Of a DNA stretch of 64,000 nt, positions 51,822 to 60,770 are shown piece after piece. The notes beneath the pieces are model-generated. The model saw nothing but the letters and a program-made list of their open reading frames with translations, was not told the origin of the DNA and ran no database searches. The position numbers and the translations under genes are program-made. Each line of letters opens with the position of its first letter. Position 1 is the first letter of the stretch. Origin of the DNA: Paenibacillus lentus (GTDB lineage: Bacteria; Bacillota; Bacilli; Paenibacillales; Paenibacillaceae); NCBI RefSeq assembly GCF_003931855.1, contig NZ_CP034248.1:3534001-3598000 (forward strand), in the 5' to 3' direction.

Positions 51822-51896
51822 TCATCATCGTTTTAACAAAAAATAAAAACCCGTTGGAATTAATCATCAACGGGTTAAAAAATTCAATTTTTCCAA
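51822..51896. repeat. Direct repeat with hairpin, left of the HEPN gene
   Basis: ATCATCATCGTTTTAAC, an AACCCGTTG/CAACGGGTT hairpin, and AAAAAATTCAATTTTT. The same blocks recur at 53199-53254 on the other side of the gene. The hairpin also serves as terminator for the HEPN gene on the minus strand. Confidence 0.7.
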
Positions 51897-51930
51897 CCGC
51901 CTACTTGAGCCACAGATCTCCTCCTCTTTT

Positions 51931-53022
51931 TTATTCGGTAAGAACATCCTCAAATTTCCACATTTCATCACACTCAACACCATGAGACTGAGGCTCCCCT
52001 ATGTCAGGGAATATTTTTAGTGAACAATTCAGGCACTCTGCAGCGATAGACTTGACCCATATACTCACCGGCGCCCCCTCTTCGTCAGTATCAAAATCTG
52101 TTTCGGTACTAACGAGAAGCGTTTTCTTGTTGCAAACAAAACAGGTAACGACATCCATATCAGGAATAGCATTTCCGATCGCATGTGCTCTTTCTTCGAC
52201 TTGATTAACGTCGAATTCCCAGGCAGGCATTGTGTAGCATGCAAGTCCATATGCCTTAAAAAAAGCTATACGTTTATAATCAATTTGACCTTGACCTGAT
52301 CTTATTATTTCAGTTATCGGGTCTAATGAGGATGAAGCTTCTTTATACTTCCAATAAGATTCTAGTTCATTATAATTACTGAAATTTAAACATCGAACTG
52401 CTAAGGGGAGAACATTTTGAGAAATAAACTGATCTAACTCGTTAATTCGTAAGAGGTATACTCCCTTATGCCAAACACGATTTCTTAACTGGTTTAGATC
52501 TACCAAGGTTTGTTTATTATCACTAACAATTTTTGATATGATAGGTATGGTAGTATCATTGAGTTTCATCAAGTTTATTACTCGATTTAGTGATGTCATA
52601 AATTCTGCAGTATTATCTTCAGTTAAGTCTTGTGGGTTCTTGTTCAAGAGTATATCAAGGATTATAGCAGAGTTGTCACCATCTAGCTTTACCTTATGGG
52701 CTAGTTTTGGATGCACACTTGCCAAGACATCTTTCAATAAAAGTTCGAAAAAATGGTGGAAATGGAATATGCATTGTAGATAAACTTCTTGATAATCTGT
52801 ATTGTCACAAAATATATCAATTCGTTCCATAGTGAATTCATAGAAGGCATCGACTTCTTCAATGTACATATCCTTAACTATGCCTTTTTCAGAGGCCACC
52901 TGGTAAGTTTTAAAATATGACTTAATCGCTAATCTCAACGAAGCAAGGGCTGATTTTGTAACGTTTTCTTTGTTCTTAACCTTTCCAATCATACGCCCAT
53001 GTTCCTTAGTCAGTCTAAACAT
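51931..53022 (-). CDS. HEPN-like protein with C-terminal zinc ribbon
   Basis: A 363-residue soluble protein. Helical N-terminal region, then a HEPN-type segment with the R-x4-H motif: LRNRVWHKG (Arg180, His185), preceded by DNKQTLVDLNQ, which is characteristic of HEPN RNases. The C-terminus has two CxxC pairs (CFVC at 294-297 and CLNC at 330-333), a likely zinc ribbon. HEPN proteins cleave RNA in toxin-antitoxin and abortive infection systems. No antitoxin neighbour is present. I start at ATG 53022, with GGGGGG nine bases upstream; the frame extends 19 codons further. It is flanked by direct repeats and lies alone. Confidence 0.68.
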   Translation of the reverse strand: MFRLTKEHGRMIGKVKNKENVTKSALASLRLAIKSYFKTYQVASEKGIVKDMYIEEVDAFYEFTMERIDIFCDNTDYQEVYLQCIFHFHHFFELLLKDVLASVHPKLAHKVKLDGDNSAIILDILLNKNPQDLTEDNTAEFMTSLNRVINLMKLNDTTIPIISKIVSDNKQTLVDLNQLRNRVWHKGVYLLRINELDQFISQNVLPLAVRCLNFSNYNELESYWKYKEASSSLDPITEIIRSGQGQIDYKRIAFFKAYGLACYTMPAWEFDVNQVEERAHAIGNAIPDMDVVTCFVCNKKTLLVSTETDFDTDEEGAPVSIWVKSIAAECLNCSLKIFPDIGEPQSHGVECDEMWKFEDVLTE

Positions 53023-53198
53023 TTTCAATTTCCCCCCAGCTAATACCAATAAAGTGAATTCATGAGCAAACTTTAGCAACCTTGTCCTAGGTGCTTCAAT
53101 TTATCAGATAATAATGTTACATGCTGCCTCGTATCCACACTTGGATCACTAAAATATTGAAACTGCTGCCCCTTGAGACTTGCCCTTTTCGCCCCCCC

Positions 53199-53254
53199 AT
53201 CATCGTTTCAAACCCGTTGGAGTTAATAACGGGTTCGAAAAAATTCATTTTTAA
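53199..53254. repeat. Direct repeat with hairpin, right of the HEPN gene
   Basis: CATCATCGTTTCAAACCCG, TTGGAGTTAATAACGGGTT and AAAAAATTCATTTTTAAC: the second copy of the element at 51822-51896, in the same orientation. Together they bracket the HEPN gene. Confidence 0.7.
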
Positions 53255-53332
53255 CATATAGATCAACTCATCAATCAAGCAGCATACATTGCATTATTAG
53301 AAATCATCAAATTTAGCTATGAATCCGAGTCC

Positions 53333-53390
53333 TTGTCCATCGACAGACATACACTTCCAATTTCTAAGCCCAATGTCCCTCGATGGACAA
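53333..53390. other. Inverted repeat between HEPN and TPR genes
   Basis: TTGTCCATCGA (53333-53343) and TCGATGGACAA (53380-53390) are perfect complements with a 36-base loop. No T-run; possibly terminator-related for the TPR gene (stop at 53426) or a regulator site. Confidence 0.5.
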
Positions 53391-53425
53391 AAAAGTCACT
53401 TGTGAAGGCTATAGCCATCATCTTA

Positions 53426-55768
53426 TTATATCTTAACGTTTGATAGAAAATCTTCAGCTACAATTGCGTTAAAGTTAACCATAGTAACTATAAGTTTACT
53501 TGTAAAGTAACGATTTAACGGCTCTCTATACCGTTCTAATTCTTTAGCTAACTCTTCTTCTCGAAGCGCTGATACTGCTTCTTTAAATTTATGTTCGACT
53601 TCTAAATAGGCAAGCTGCTGGATTCCCGAAATTATTTCCAACATTCTTGTGTCTGTATTGGATTCAGATTCAGATTCAGATTCTGGTTGAGATTTAGTAC
53701 CATTCACATCTTTTGTGGATATTATTCTACCCGCATAAGGAACTGATAATAAATCAATCATTTTATAAAGCGCTGTTCTGGCAGGACGCACTCTCTTTAA
53801 TCCTAAATAGGCTTGAAATAATCCGTACTCTATATCCAGATTTGTGTTGTCTTCTCCCACTATCGATTTCGCTCTATGATAATGGATTCGGGCATTATTG
53901 AAATTTTCAATTTTTAGGTATGCTTCACCTAATAGAGAATGGATTTCAACTTGTGTAAATATTGAACCTTCGGCAAGAATGATTTCTAAATGTTCTACTA
54001 CCTCTTCATTTTTATCGAGTCCGCCAAGACACAATGCCATGATATAGTGATAGCAATCTTTGAATGGTTTAATTTCTTCATCAAATTTATCAGGATTGAT
54101 ATTTTGGATGATTTGATAAGCCGCTTGATAATCATTTTTCTCCACACAATTAAACGCCCACATAAAATACGAGGGCATCAGCTCTTTGCTCTCTCTGATA
54201 GCTTTGGGGAATGTAGCTAAGAGTTCCTGCGCTTCCTCAATCTTATGGTTTAGCAACAAAGCTGCAATTAATTTTGATGCACTCTCTTCAGTCGGTTCTG
54301 GATAAAGTTTATTCATAAATTGAAAATATTCAGGAAGATACTTTTCAGCTTTTTCTTGAAGTAAACTATACAAAACTTCTGATTTCAGTTGAAGGAGGTG
54401 TTCTTGTGTTGGCGCGACTCGCAATCCCTCATTGATTGTTGTTATTGCTTCTTCATTAAGATTTATTTCAAAGTAACACTTTCCCAGCCAATAATACGCA
54501 TGGGGGAAGCGAATGCATTGGTCCCGTTGTTCTACGGCTTTGCCGTAATACCTTATCGCTTCTTCTGGTTCATTATAATAAATATAGTAAACCATTCCCA
54601 TAGCGCATAATGCTTCAAATAGGTCAGGTTTAGCTGCTAACGCTAGTTCATACATCTCAATTTCTTGTTCATGTTGTAGATTATACCCATACGCTGTTCC
54701 GAGATTCTTCATAACTTCTGCATTTTCAGGTAACATCTCGTGTGCCAGTTCAAAGTATTTGATACAACAATCAATATCATTTTGAGTTTCAAGGATAGAA
54801 AGATATGATGTGCCCAAGTTGTAATAGATATATCCGAGTTTGCTATTCTGCTCTTCTTCTACATCGAGTAAATTAAGTTGCTCCTCAAAGCATTGGATTC
54901 CTATTCGTACTAACCCCGAATTATTTTCCTTCACTCCTTTTTCTGAATATATAGAACCTTTGTGACCGAGAATATTTGCAATGAATTTATCACTAATTTC
55001 ACGATCGAATTTATCTTCAACCTCAAGTATACGTTCCAAAGCAAGGTCATAATTGAACTGATTATAGTAGATACTTGTCTCAAAAAATTTAAGGGAAATA
55101 CATTGCTCCGTTGATAACTCCAAATTAAATGCTTCTTGGATTACTGTTAGACATTCAGAATATTTATTCTTCTCAAAAAAATTGATACAAAGGTTGTAGT
55201 AATATCGGAAATCTTTAATAACATCCATCTCTTGCCCATCTTCAAGTCTGGGTAGTTGTAATTGTTGTAGTAGTCCTTCTTGTATTGTAGTTAGTAAAGA
55301 GAGCGATTGTACTATTTCTTCAATTTTGATATCTGTTCTTAATTGTAATAATCCTAACGATTTCTTATCATTCGGTTGCTCGATTATGTACTCCCTTTGT
55401 GATTGAAAAATAATTTTTTCAACGTGAGATATTTTTTCTTCTTGGGTGAAATGGTGATTAGAGAGTATCAAATAATGTTCAATATCCTTCGCTAAATCCT
55501 TAGCCTCTACAGTGTGAAAACCAAAATGTCTATCTTCAGAATATTTTTTCTCAAAGTATTGTTTTAGTTTCTTTTCTTCCCAATATATCGTTTTCTCAAA
55601 TTCATCTTGTTCCGTTTTTGTGGATAAATACCTTGCATAGTGCATTGTTCCTTTGTTTAGTGATTTGATGATTAATTTAATCGTTTCGGTTTGTGCGTTT
55701 TTTACCCTATTCCACAAGGCTGTACCACCTTTAACAAATGCACCAATGGCTCCACTTATACCGCTCAT
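53426..55768 (-). CDS. 780-aa tetratricopeptide-repeat protein
   Basis: A soluble helical protein. Residues 1-180 form a non-TPR region (GAIGAFVKGGTALWNRVKNA, then a charged helical stretch with YWEEKKLKQYFEKKYSE). From about 190 to 690 there are ten or so TPR-like units (for example KNLGTAYGYNLQHEQEIEMYELALAAKPDLFEAL, HAYYWLGKCYFEINLNEEAI, HSLLGEAYLKIENFNNARIHYHRAKSI). A Ser-Glu tandem repeat near residue 695 is encoded by a GATTCA hexamer array at 53661-53684. The last 70 residues are helical. No enzymatic motif seen. It may be the sensor or scaffold of a defence module; its nearest same-strand neighbour is HEPN, 400 bases downstream. Confidence 0.78.
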   Translation of the reverse strand: MSGISGAIGAFVKGGTALWNRVKNAQTETIKLIIKSLNKGTMHYARYLSTKTEQDEFEKTIYWEEKKLKQYFEKKYSEDRHFGFHTVEAKDLAKDIEHYLILSNHHFTQEEKISHVEKIIFQSQREYIIEQPNDKKSLGLLQLRTDIKIEEIVQSLSLLTTIQEGLLQQLQLPRLEDGQEMDVIKDFRYYYNLCINFFEKNKYSECLTVIQEAFNLELSTEQCISLKFFETSIYYNQFNYDLALERILEVEDKFDREISDKFIANILGHKGSIYSEKGVKENNSGLVRIGIQCFEEQLNLLDVEEEQNSKLGYIYYNLGTSYLSILETQNDIDCCIKYFELAHEMLPENAEVMKNLGTAYGYNLQHEQEIEMYELALAAKPDLFEALCAMGMVYYIYYNEPEEAIRYYGKAVEQRDQCIRFPHAYYWLGKCYFEINLNEEAITTINEGLRVAPTQEHLLQLKSEVLYSLLQEKAEKYLPEYFQFMNKLYPEPTEESASKLIAALLLNHKIEEAQELLATFPKAIRESKELMPSYFMWAFNCVEKNDYQAAYQIIQNINPDKFDEEIKPFKDCYHYIMALCLGGLDKNEEVVEHLEIILAEGSIFTQVEIHSLLGEAYLKIENFNNARIHYHRAKSIVGEDNTNLDIEYGLFQAYLGLKRVRPARTALYKMIDLLSVPYAGRIISTKDVNGTKSQPESESESESNTDTRMLEIISGIQQLAYLEVEHKFKEAVSALREEELAKELERYREPLNRYFTSKLIVTMVNFNAIVAEDFLSNVKI

Positions 55769-56220
55769 TACATCACCTACTATTTTTATTTGAAATATTA
55801 TGATGCATCAGGTTTATTATAAATCACATTTCATCTATCCTATCTCGTATATTACAACTAACATTTCCCGTTAGCGTAACGAGCCGATGAAACTATATGT
55901 GCTCCAAAAGATTCTCAATTGTCAGTTTCCATTGTCCATTAATATTCTCCACTTTATGAATGCTGTATTTGAAGTTGGGAACGAATTGCTTTTATTTGTC
56001 CATTTTAAGTACTTTAGAATATGGTAAACGACATAAATAACCCCGCCATTTGTAACAATTTTTTATAGTAAAGACACTGATTTTATACAAATAGCGCTCT
56101 AGTAATATTAACACAAATTGAATGTGTGCTGCCCGTTAGCTTAATTGAATTGCATGTGAACATAGTTAGATATTTATCTATTTGATAATCAGAACATGTT
56201 CTTGTCTTTTACGGTAATCG

Positions 56221-56317
56221 GTACAAGTTCTTGTCCTCGGTTCGGGACAAGAACTTATACCAATAAAACCGCTATAATAGTGACTTTCAATGGGACTAAT
56301 GTTTTTGTCCCCCGACA
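56221..56317 (-). repeat. Inverted-repeat copy 2 of a ~100-bp element
   Basis: On the minus strand it reads TGTCGGGGGACAAAAACAT, AGTCCCATTGAAAGTC, CTATTATAGCGGTT and GGACAAGAACTTGTACC in the same order as the copy at 47659. It also carries a strong inner hairpin: GTACAAGTTCTTGTCC pairs with GGGACAAGAACTTATAC (56221-56260). Confidence 0.75.
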
Positions 56318-57001
56318 ATAAATAATAAATATGGTTATGATTTCGGGTATTTATTATATCTTAAACATTGAAACATACTGGTCAACGTATTTCTGAAGAA
56401 TTATATTTTCTTCAAATGGTTGATCATAAACCATCATGGCAACAGTCAGAAGTGTATATGATTTCATGTCCTTAATTTTTCTTTGACTTTCTGTTGACTG
56501 GTTTGGACATCTAAATTTTGAATCAATTTCCATCCTATTACCGATAATGACAAACCAACCTAAGGCTATATAAATTGTTACTCCTCTCCTCCCTATCTCG
56601 TACATCGTATCGACCATCTATTAAGGAATGATAAAGTAAAAAGAACGCAAGGACTGTTTTGTTGTTCTGCTTTAGCCGGCCCCGTCAGCCTACTACTTTA
56701 TTTTCTCAGTCTAAGTGTTTATTTTTTGGTCCAATACGATTTTTTCTTTCGTCAGAAACCGATACATCGAGGGTTGGGAAATCCAATTAGAGGTATAGTA
56801 TTCGTTTTTTCGCTCATTCCCAGCTTTCGTCTGAAATTAACCGAGTGCGCTGGCCATCCGTCAGGCTTAATCCAGCTCGCATTGCCATGGACGAGAAATT
56901 TAGCGAAACTGTTTTATTGTACCTACTTTGCTTTACTCTGGACAGTTACCATATCTTGTGATATTGTTACGCTAACAAATCGCGAAGTACGCGTCCTGAA
57001 G

Positions 57002-57033
57002 GCCGGGGGAAGGCATTCCCGGGCTTTTTTTTT
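57002..57033 (+). terminator. Rho-independent terminator upstream of the kinase gene
   Basis: GCCGGGGGAA and TTCCCGGGC pair around GGCA and are followed by nine T residues. It terminates whatever plus-strand transcript comes from the left. Confidence 0.87.
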
Positions 57034-57132
57034 GTGTCCTGTACGGTAGAGTATGACTTTCTGTGGGTAGTGGAGGACAGGACCTAAGCTTAAGTCGAGC
57101 AAAGTGGACAATATTTTTTGGAGATGAAACCT

Positions 57133-58350
57133 ATGGATCTTTATGCCCACAATGATAGTGTTGCTTTAATGAAGCGCCAACTCCGTGATGTTGAAGAATC
57201 CTTCAGCTTTTATAATAGTCGGATTTATGAAGAATACTATTCCTCAGTTCCCCATAAGGATCAGCGACTGTTATTCTCTGTATGGCATTACGAGTTGAAT
57301 GAGCTGCTTCGTTTTCTTTTCTCGAAATTTCGAGGGAACGGCCATTACAATGCAGAGCCAAGTCGTAAACTTTTAGACATTATTAAAATGATTGGCTCTT
57401 TGAAAACGGTGTCTAAAACAACCGAATTTGAATTTCATCTGGATCCATCCTATGACGAACTGTTGAAGAAAAGCAAAAACTTTTTACAGCCGACCAACGG
57501 TAGCCCCATCCCGGATGATCTTGAAGAAATTGATCTGATCGATCATCGTAATATTTTTCACCTAAAACACTCCGTATCGGTACCGAGCAATCCATCAAAA
57601 GCTTATCCGTTAATTTTCGTTGGAGAAGGTTCCTATGCAAAAGTCCACAAATATAGAGATGAAACTTATGACTTGTGGATCGCTAAAAAGCAAGCATTTG
57701 ATAACTTGAATGCTACAGAACTCCAGCGGTTCCGGAACGAATATGACGACTTGAAGCAACTTGACTCTCCTTATATCGTCAAAGCTTATGAGTACGATGA
57801 TCAAACCACTTCGTACACAATGGAATTCATTGGTCTAACACTCGATGAATACATTCGTAAATGGAACGATCGACTTCTTATAAAACAGCGAATTGTGCTG
57901 ATTAAACAATTGTTCCGAGCCTTTTCTTATATCCATAGTAAAGGTTTTTTACACCGAGACATTGCATATTCCAATATTCTTGTTAAACAACATGATGATG
58001 GGAGTGTAATCCTAAAGATTGCCGATTTTGGATTGGCAAAACACCCACATATTCGGTTGACCCGTCCTAGAACGGACTTCAAAGGGTCATTGAATGATTC
58101 AAATTTAAGAATAATCGGATTTGAAAATTATGAAGTACGTCACGAAGTCTTTTCACTTGCCTTCATCATATGTTATATCCTTACTGGAAAAAAAGAATTG
58201 TCGGCCATCAAGGACGACGGCGTTATTCAATTTTTCGAAACTGCAACAAATCCAGATCTTAATCGTCGCTTTAATAACGTTAAAGAAATGGATGAAACCT
58301 TTCAGTTGTTAACACCTCGTATTCTGAATTTAACTTCACGAAAATTATAA
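57133..58350 (+). CDS. Ser/Thr protein kinase-like protein with N-terminal extension
   Basis: A 405-residue protein. Residues 1-155 are a helical N-terminal domain I cannot name. The kinase domain follows: glycine loop GEGSYAKV (164-171), Lys185 or 186 in IAKK, catalytic loop HRDIAYSNIL (274-283), DFG (298-300), and then an F-helix-like HEVFSLAFIICYILTG. The APE motif is not evident and the activation loop holds TRPRTDFKGS. It seems catalytically competent and of the eukaryotic-like Hanks type. Soluble, no PASTA domain. GGAG at 57120-57123 favours ATG 57133; the frame opens with TTG 57118. Such kinases are found in anti-phage systems, which fits the island. Confidence 0.85.
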   Translation: MDLYAHNDSVALMKRQLRDVEESFSFYNSRIYEEYYSSVPHKDQRLLFSVWHYELNELLRFLFSKFRGNGHYNAEPSRKLLDIIKMIGSLKTVSKTTEFEFHLDPSYDELLKKSKNFLQPTNGSPIPDDLEEIDLIDHRNIFHLKHSVSVPSNPSKAYPLIFVGEGSYAKVHKYRDETYDLWIAKKQAFDNLNATELQRFRNEYDDLKQLDSPYIVKAYEYDDQTTSYTMEFIGLTLDEYIRKWNDRLLIKQRIVLIKQLFRAFSYIHSKGFLHRDIAYSNILVKQHDDGSVILKIADFGLAKHPHIRLTRPRTDFKGSLNDSNLRIIGFENYEVRHEVFSLAFIICYILTGKKELSAIKDDGVIQFFETATNPDLNRRFNNVKEMDETFQLLTPRILNLTSRKL

Positions 58351-59024
58351 TAGTAACAACTTGCCATCTCTAGTCTTAGAAACTGTATCTTCCTTATCTT
58401 GTTAGATTAGCAAATAGAGATCGAGGATCGACTCCGACCAGCCGCCAAATCTCTACTGTGTACAGCTTTTTTAACCATTAGTGCTTTACTGTTTCGCAAC
58501 GAAGAGTAACGACTGTATGGGGAAATTAAGTAATAGACTGGATGGCTCATAGAAAATGTATTAGACTGACCCAAGTATTGAAACAGCAGGAGTCATGGAC
58601 ATTATTTTTTGTCCATGACTCCTGCTGTTTCATTCAACTAATGTTCCCCGTTAGTGTAAGTTTTTGTGAAAGGCGCTCAATATATCCGCTTTGAGGGAGA
58701 TGTATACTTGTGGCTGCAGAGTCGGGTTTGCGTAAATGGTTAAGACTGACAGGCTTTAACCTCCTTCCCCCTCTTTAGCAGCGCACTCAAACCATACTGA
58801 GCGCCGCCTGAGCTACGATGATCCTGTAATTATCAAGGAAGTTGAAAACAAATTTAACAATGAGGCTATCCGCCCAATGTATAACGTTCCCTCTCCTTCT
58901 GGTTTGCTCGATACTTACGTAACACATTTTATTAAAATCTTGCGTTCACAATAACAAGCGGAGTTTACAAAAGCAGCGACTTCATAAAATAAGATGCATT
59001 TCAACGGGCTGAAATACCAATTAA
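58351..59024. other. Spacer with long hairpin and coding relic
   Basis: Holds the 23-bp inverted repeat at 58579-58632 and a start-less frame at 58761-58954 (LSYDDPVIIKEVENKFNNEA, then MYNVPSPSGLLDTYVTHFIK to a TAA) that reads like the C-terminal end of a lost gene. Rest without recognised structure. Confidence 0.45.
58579..58632. repeat. Perfect 23-bp inverted repeat
   Basis: The arm begins TGAAACAGCAGGAGTC and ends ATGGACA; it is followed by an 8-base T-rich loop and by its exact complement. There is no trailing T-run. A longer and more perfect stem than any terminator in this window. Confidence 0.85.
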
Positions 59025-59939
59025 TTATAAATCGTAAAACTTAGATGAAGGAACCATTTCAATCTTTTCAGCATCTACACCACATTTAATTAAGCTGTTG
59101 AACATTCTATGCTGTTCGTTTTCGCAGTAATAATATACCGTCCAATTGCATTTTTGCTTTGTAAGTATATCAATATATTCGAAATAAGGAATATCAACAC
59201 CCGCAAGTGAATGACCAAGAATAATAATTTCATCAATATCTTTGTCATTTAAGCTTTGTAGTTTGTAGGTGAATTTATTAACATTTTTATAAGTTTGTTT
59301 GTAATATTGCTCCACAACTCTGCAAATACTTATTTCCTTTTCATCAAATATTTTTTCAGCTTTTTTACGCTTTTCTTGAATATTTTCTATTCTTTTTATA
59401 TTGCCATGTCCTAGTGCAGGATCATCATCACGTCGCCTTAAGGAGCCATGAATATGTATTATATTATTTTCACTCACTTTATACACCGTTTCTAATACTG
59501 CTGTATAGTTGAACGTAATATAAATTGCGTCATTAAAATTATTAATAAGGGTTGTTCTGGGCTGTACATCACGGATTCGTATACTTCTTACCCATCGTTT
59601 CAGATGTATTGCTAATTGATCTATGTACTTATATTCGTCCAAAAAGTATTGATGTAACGTATCTTCAATACCAATATCACCGCTTTCCAAACCCATGTCT
59701 ATACTAACAGCTTGCTCAACAATGTCATCTTCATCAATATTAGCGAGGTTAGCCTCTAAGTCATTCCATAACATTTTCTTTTTTGTCTCTTCATCGCGTT
59801 TTGGGTAAATGTCATAATGCTCCTCAAAGCAATGAAGGAAGCTAGGGTCTACCTTCTTTAAGTACGCTCTAAAATTCCAATAATTTGTCGCTAATTCATG
59901 TTCTCTGTCAAACCCATTTCCTATTACAAATAATTGCAC
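59025..59939 (-). CDS. AbiH family abortive-infection-like protein
   Basis: A 304-residue protein with the marks of the AbiH family: N-terminal LFVIGNGFDREHELATNYWNF, a middle TFNYTAVLE with HIHGSL, and IIILGHSLAGVDIPYFEYI near residue 250. The fold resembles SIR2/TIR-type nucleotide domains in pattern (GNGFD, GHS), and AbiH of Lactococcus blocks phages by an unknown mechanism. The GTG at 59939 is preceded by AAGGGGGAT at good spacing; the upstream ATG 59987 is in frame but lacks a site. It stands alone in the defence island. Confidence 0.88.
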   Translation of the reverse strand: MQLFVIGNGFDREHELATNYWNFRAYLKKVDPSFLHCFEEHYDIYPKRDEETKKKMLWNDLEANLANIDEDDIVEQAVSIDMGLESGDIGIEDTLHQYFLDEYKYIDQLAIHLKRWVRSIRIRDVQPRTTLINNFNDAIYITFNYTAVLETVYKVSENNIIHIHGSLRRRDDDPALGHGNIKRIENIQEKRKKAEKIFDEKEISICRVVEQYYKQTYKNVNKFTYKLQSLNDKDIDEIIILGHSLAGVDIPYFEYIDILTKQKCNWTVYYYCENEQHRMFNSLIKCGVDAEKIEMVPSSKFYDL

Positions 59940-60135
59940 TACTTTATCCCCCTTCGTATTAAATTTTGTTTCATATATATTTTGCAATGTTGTTTGCCTT
60001 AGTCAAAGTGCTCATCCGTATTTTGATTAGATAGTACAAGTAGTAGCCACAGCCAAGCAAAACCGGAACCCAGCCATCCCAAGTATCTTCGTTGCCCTTT
60101 ATCTGAGACGTACAGATATGTTTTGTAATTAACGA

Positions 60136-60168
60136 AAAAAGGCCGATCGGGAACGACCGGTCTTAACT
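60136..60168 (-). terminator. Terminator of the 195-aa gene
   Basis: On the minus strand GACCGGTCG and CGATCGGCC pair with wobbles around TTCC and end in TTTTTT, 15 bases after the stop at 60183. Confidence 0.82.
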
Positions 60169-60182
60169 TCACTACCTCGTTT

Positions 60183-60770
60183 TTACTGCGGGGGCAGTTG
60201 CTTTCTTCTCACTCTAAGCGCACGTTGACGCTTCTCAAGTACTTCGGTCAAAGTGAAATCCTTCCGGACTATTGAAAACCCGCTTTGCTTCTTTGTTTCT
60301 ATGCTGTCGTCAATGTGGTAGAGTTCAAACTCGTTTGGCTGCTCTCGGTAGACAACGTAAGCCGAGCAATTCCGAACTGGCTTACGCCCCATTGATTTGA
60401 GCTCGTTCCGTGTAAGCAGATCGCCTGGCACCTCTTCAGGAAGAAATCTCGGCAAGTCGTTTTGTGGAGAAGGTTGGATCAAATCCTCGGCTGTCTTGGG
60501 CGTAACAACAAGGTCCTGTATATCGACCTTCCCCGATCTGCCATTGTCGCTGAAAGTGACAATGACTTGACTCGGGTTTCCAATGTCATCTTTCTGAAAA
60601 TCCTTAATGATACAGTGCCTACCACGATGCAACAGCTTTTTGGGGTTATCGGGTTGAACATAGAAGCTATCTCCAACCTTAATGGTAACCACCCTTTTTA
60701 CTTCCCCGAAACTTGAATAAACTAATTGTACTTTACTGTTGTCCAAATAACGAACCTCGTACGTTCTCAT
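60183..60770 (-). CDS. Unknown 195-aa protein
   Basis: A basic, soluble protein. The N-terminal 85 residues are beta-rich with a KOW/SH3-like look (VGDSFYVQPDN, RGRHCIIKDFQKDDIGN, VTFSDNGRSGKVDIQDLV). A linker with prolines follows, then LTRNELKSMGRKPVRNCSAY and VVYREQPNEFELYHIDDS, and a very basic tail (KRQRALRVRRKQ). It may bind nucleic acid. The RBS is GGAGGGAC at about nine bases, and the leader carries GGACAAGAAC, a motif repeated elsewhere in this island. I do not recognise a family. Confidence 0.72.
   Translation of the reverse strand: MRTYEVRYLDNSKVQLVYSSFGEVKRVVTIKVGDSFYVQPDNPKKLLHRGRHCIIKDFQKDDIGNPSQVIVTFSDNGRSGKVDIQDLVVTPKTAEDLIQPSPQNDLPRFLPEEVPGDLLTRNELKSMGRKPVRNCSAYVVYREQPNEFELYHIDDSIETKKQSGFSIVRKDFTLTEVLEKRQRALRVRRKQLPPQ

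Larger units (their letters stand above)
55769..57132. other. 1.36-kb intergenic region
   Basis: Contains the inverted-repeat copy 2 (56221-56317) and a terminator (57002-57033), each listed. A weak minus-strand frame at 56354-56617 (87 codons, no ribosome site; ends QKYVDQYVSMFKI) may be a small gene or relic. A frame on the plus strand at 56726-57049 has odd composition and runs through a terminator, so I do not count it. Confidence 0.45.

Noticed and set aside
53661..53684. GATTCA tandem units as a possible CRISPR or VNTR locus
   Set aside because: Units are contiguous with no spacers and lie in frame within the TPR gene; it is a coding microsatellite. I saw no CRISPR array in the window.
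56726..57049. 107-codon plus-strand frame before the kinase
   Set aside because: No ribosome site, odd composition, and it runs through a strong terminator hairpin with nine T residues.
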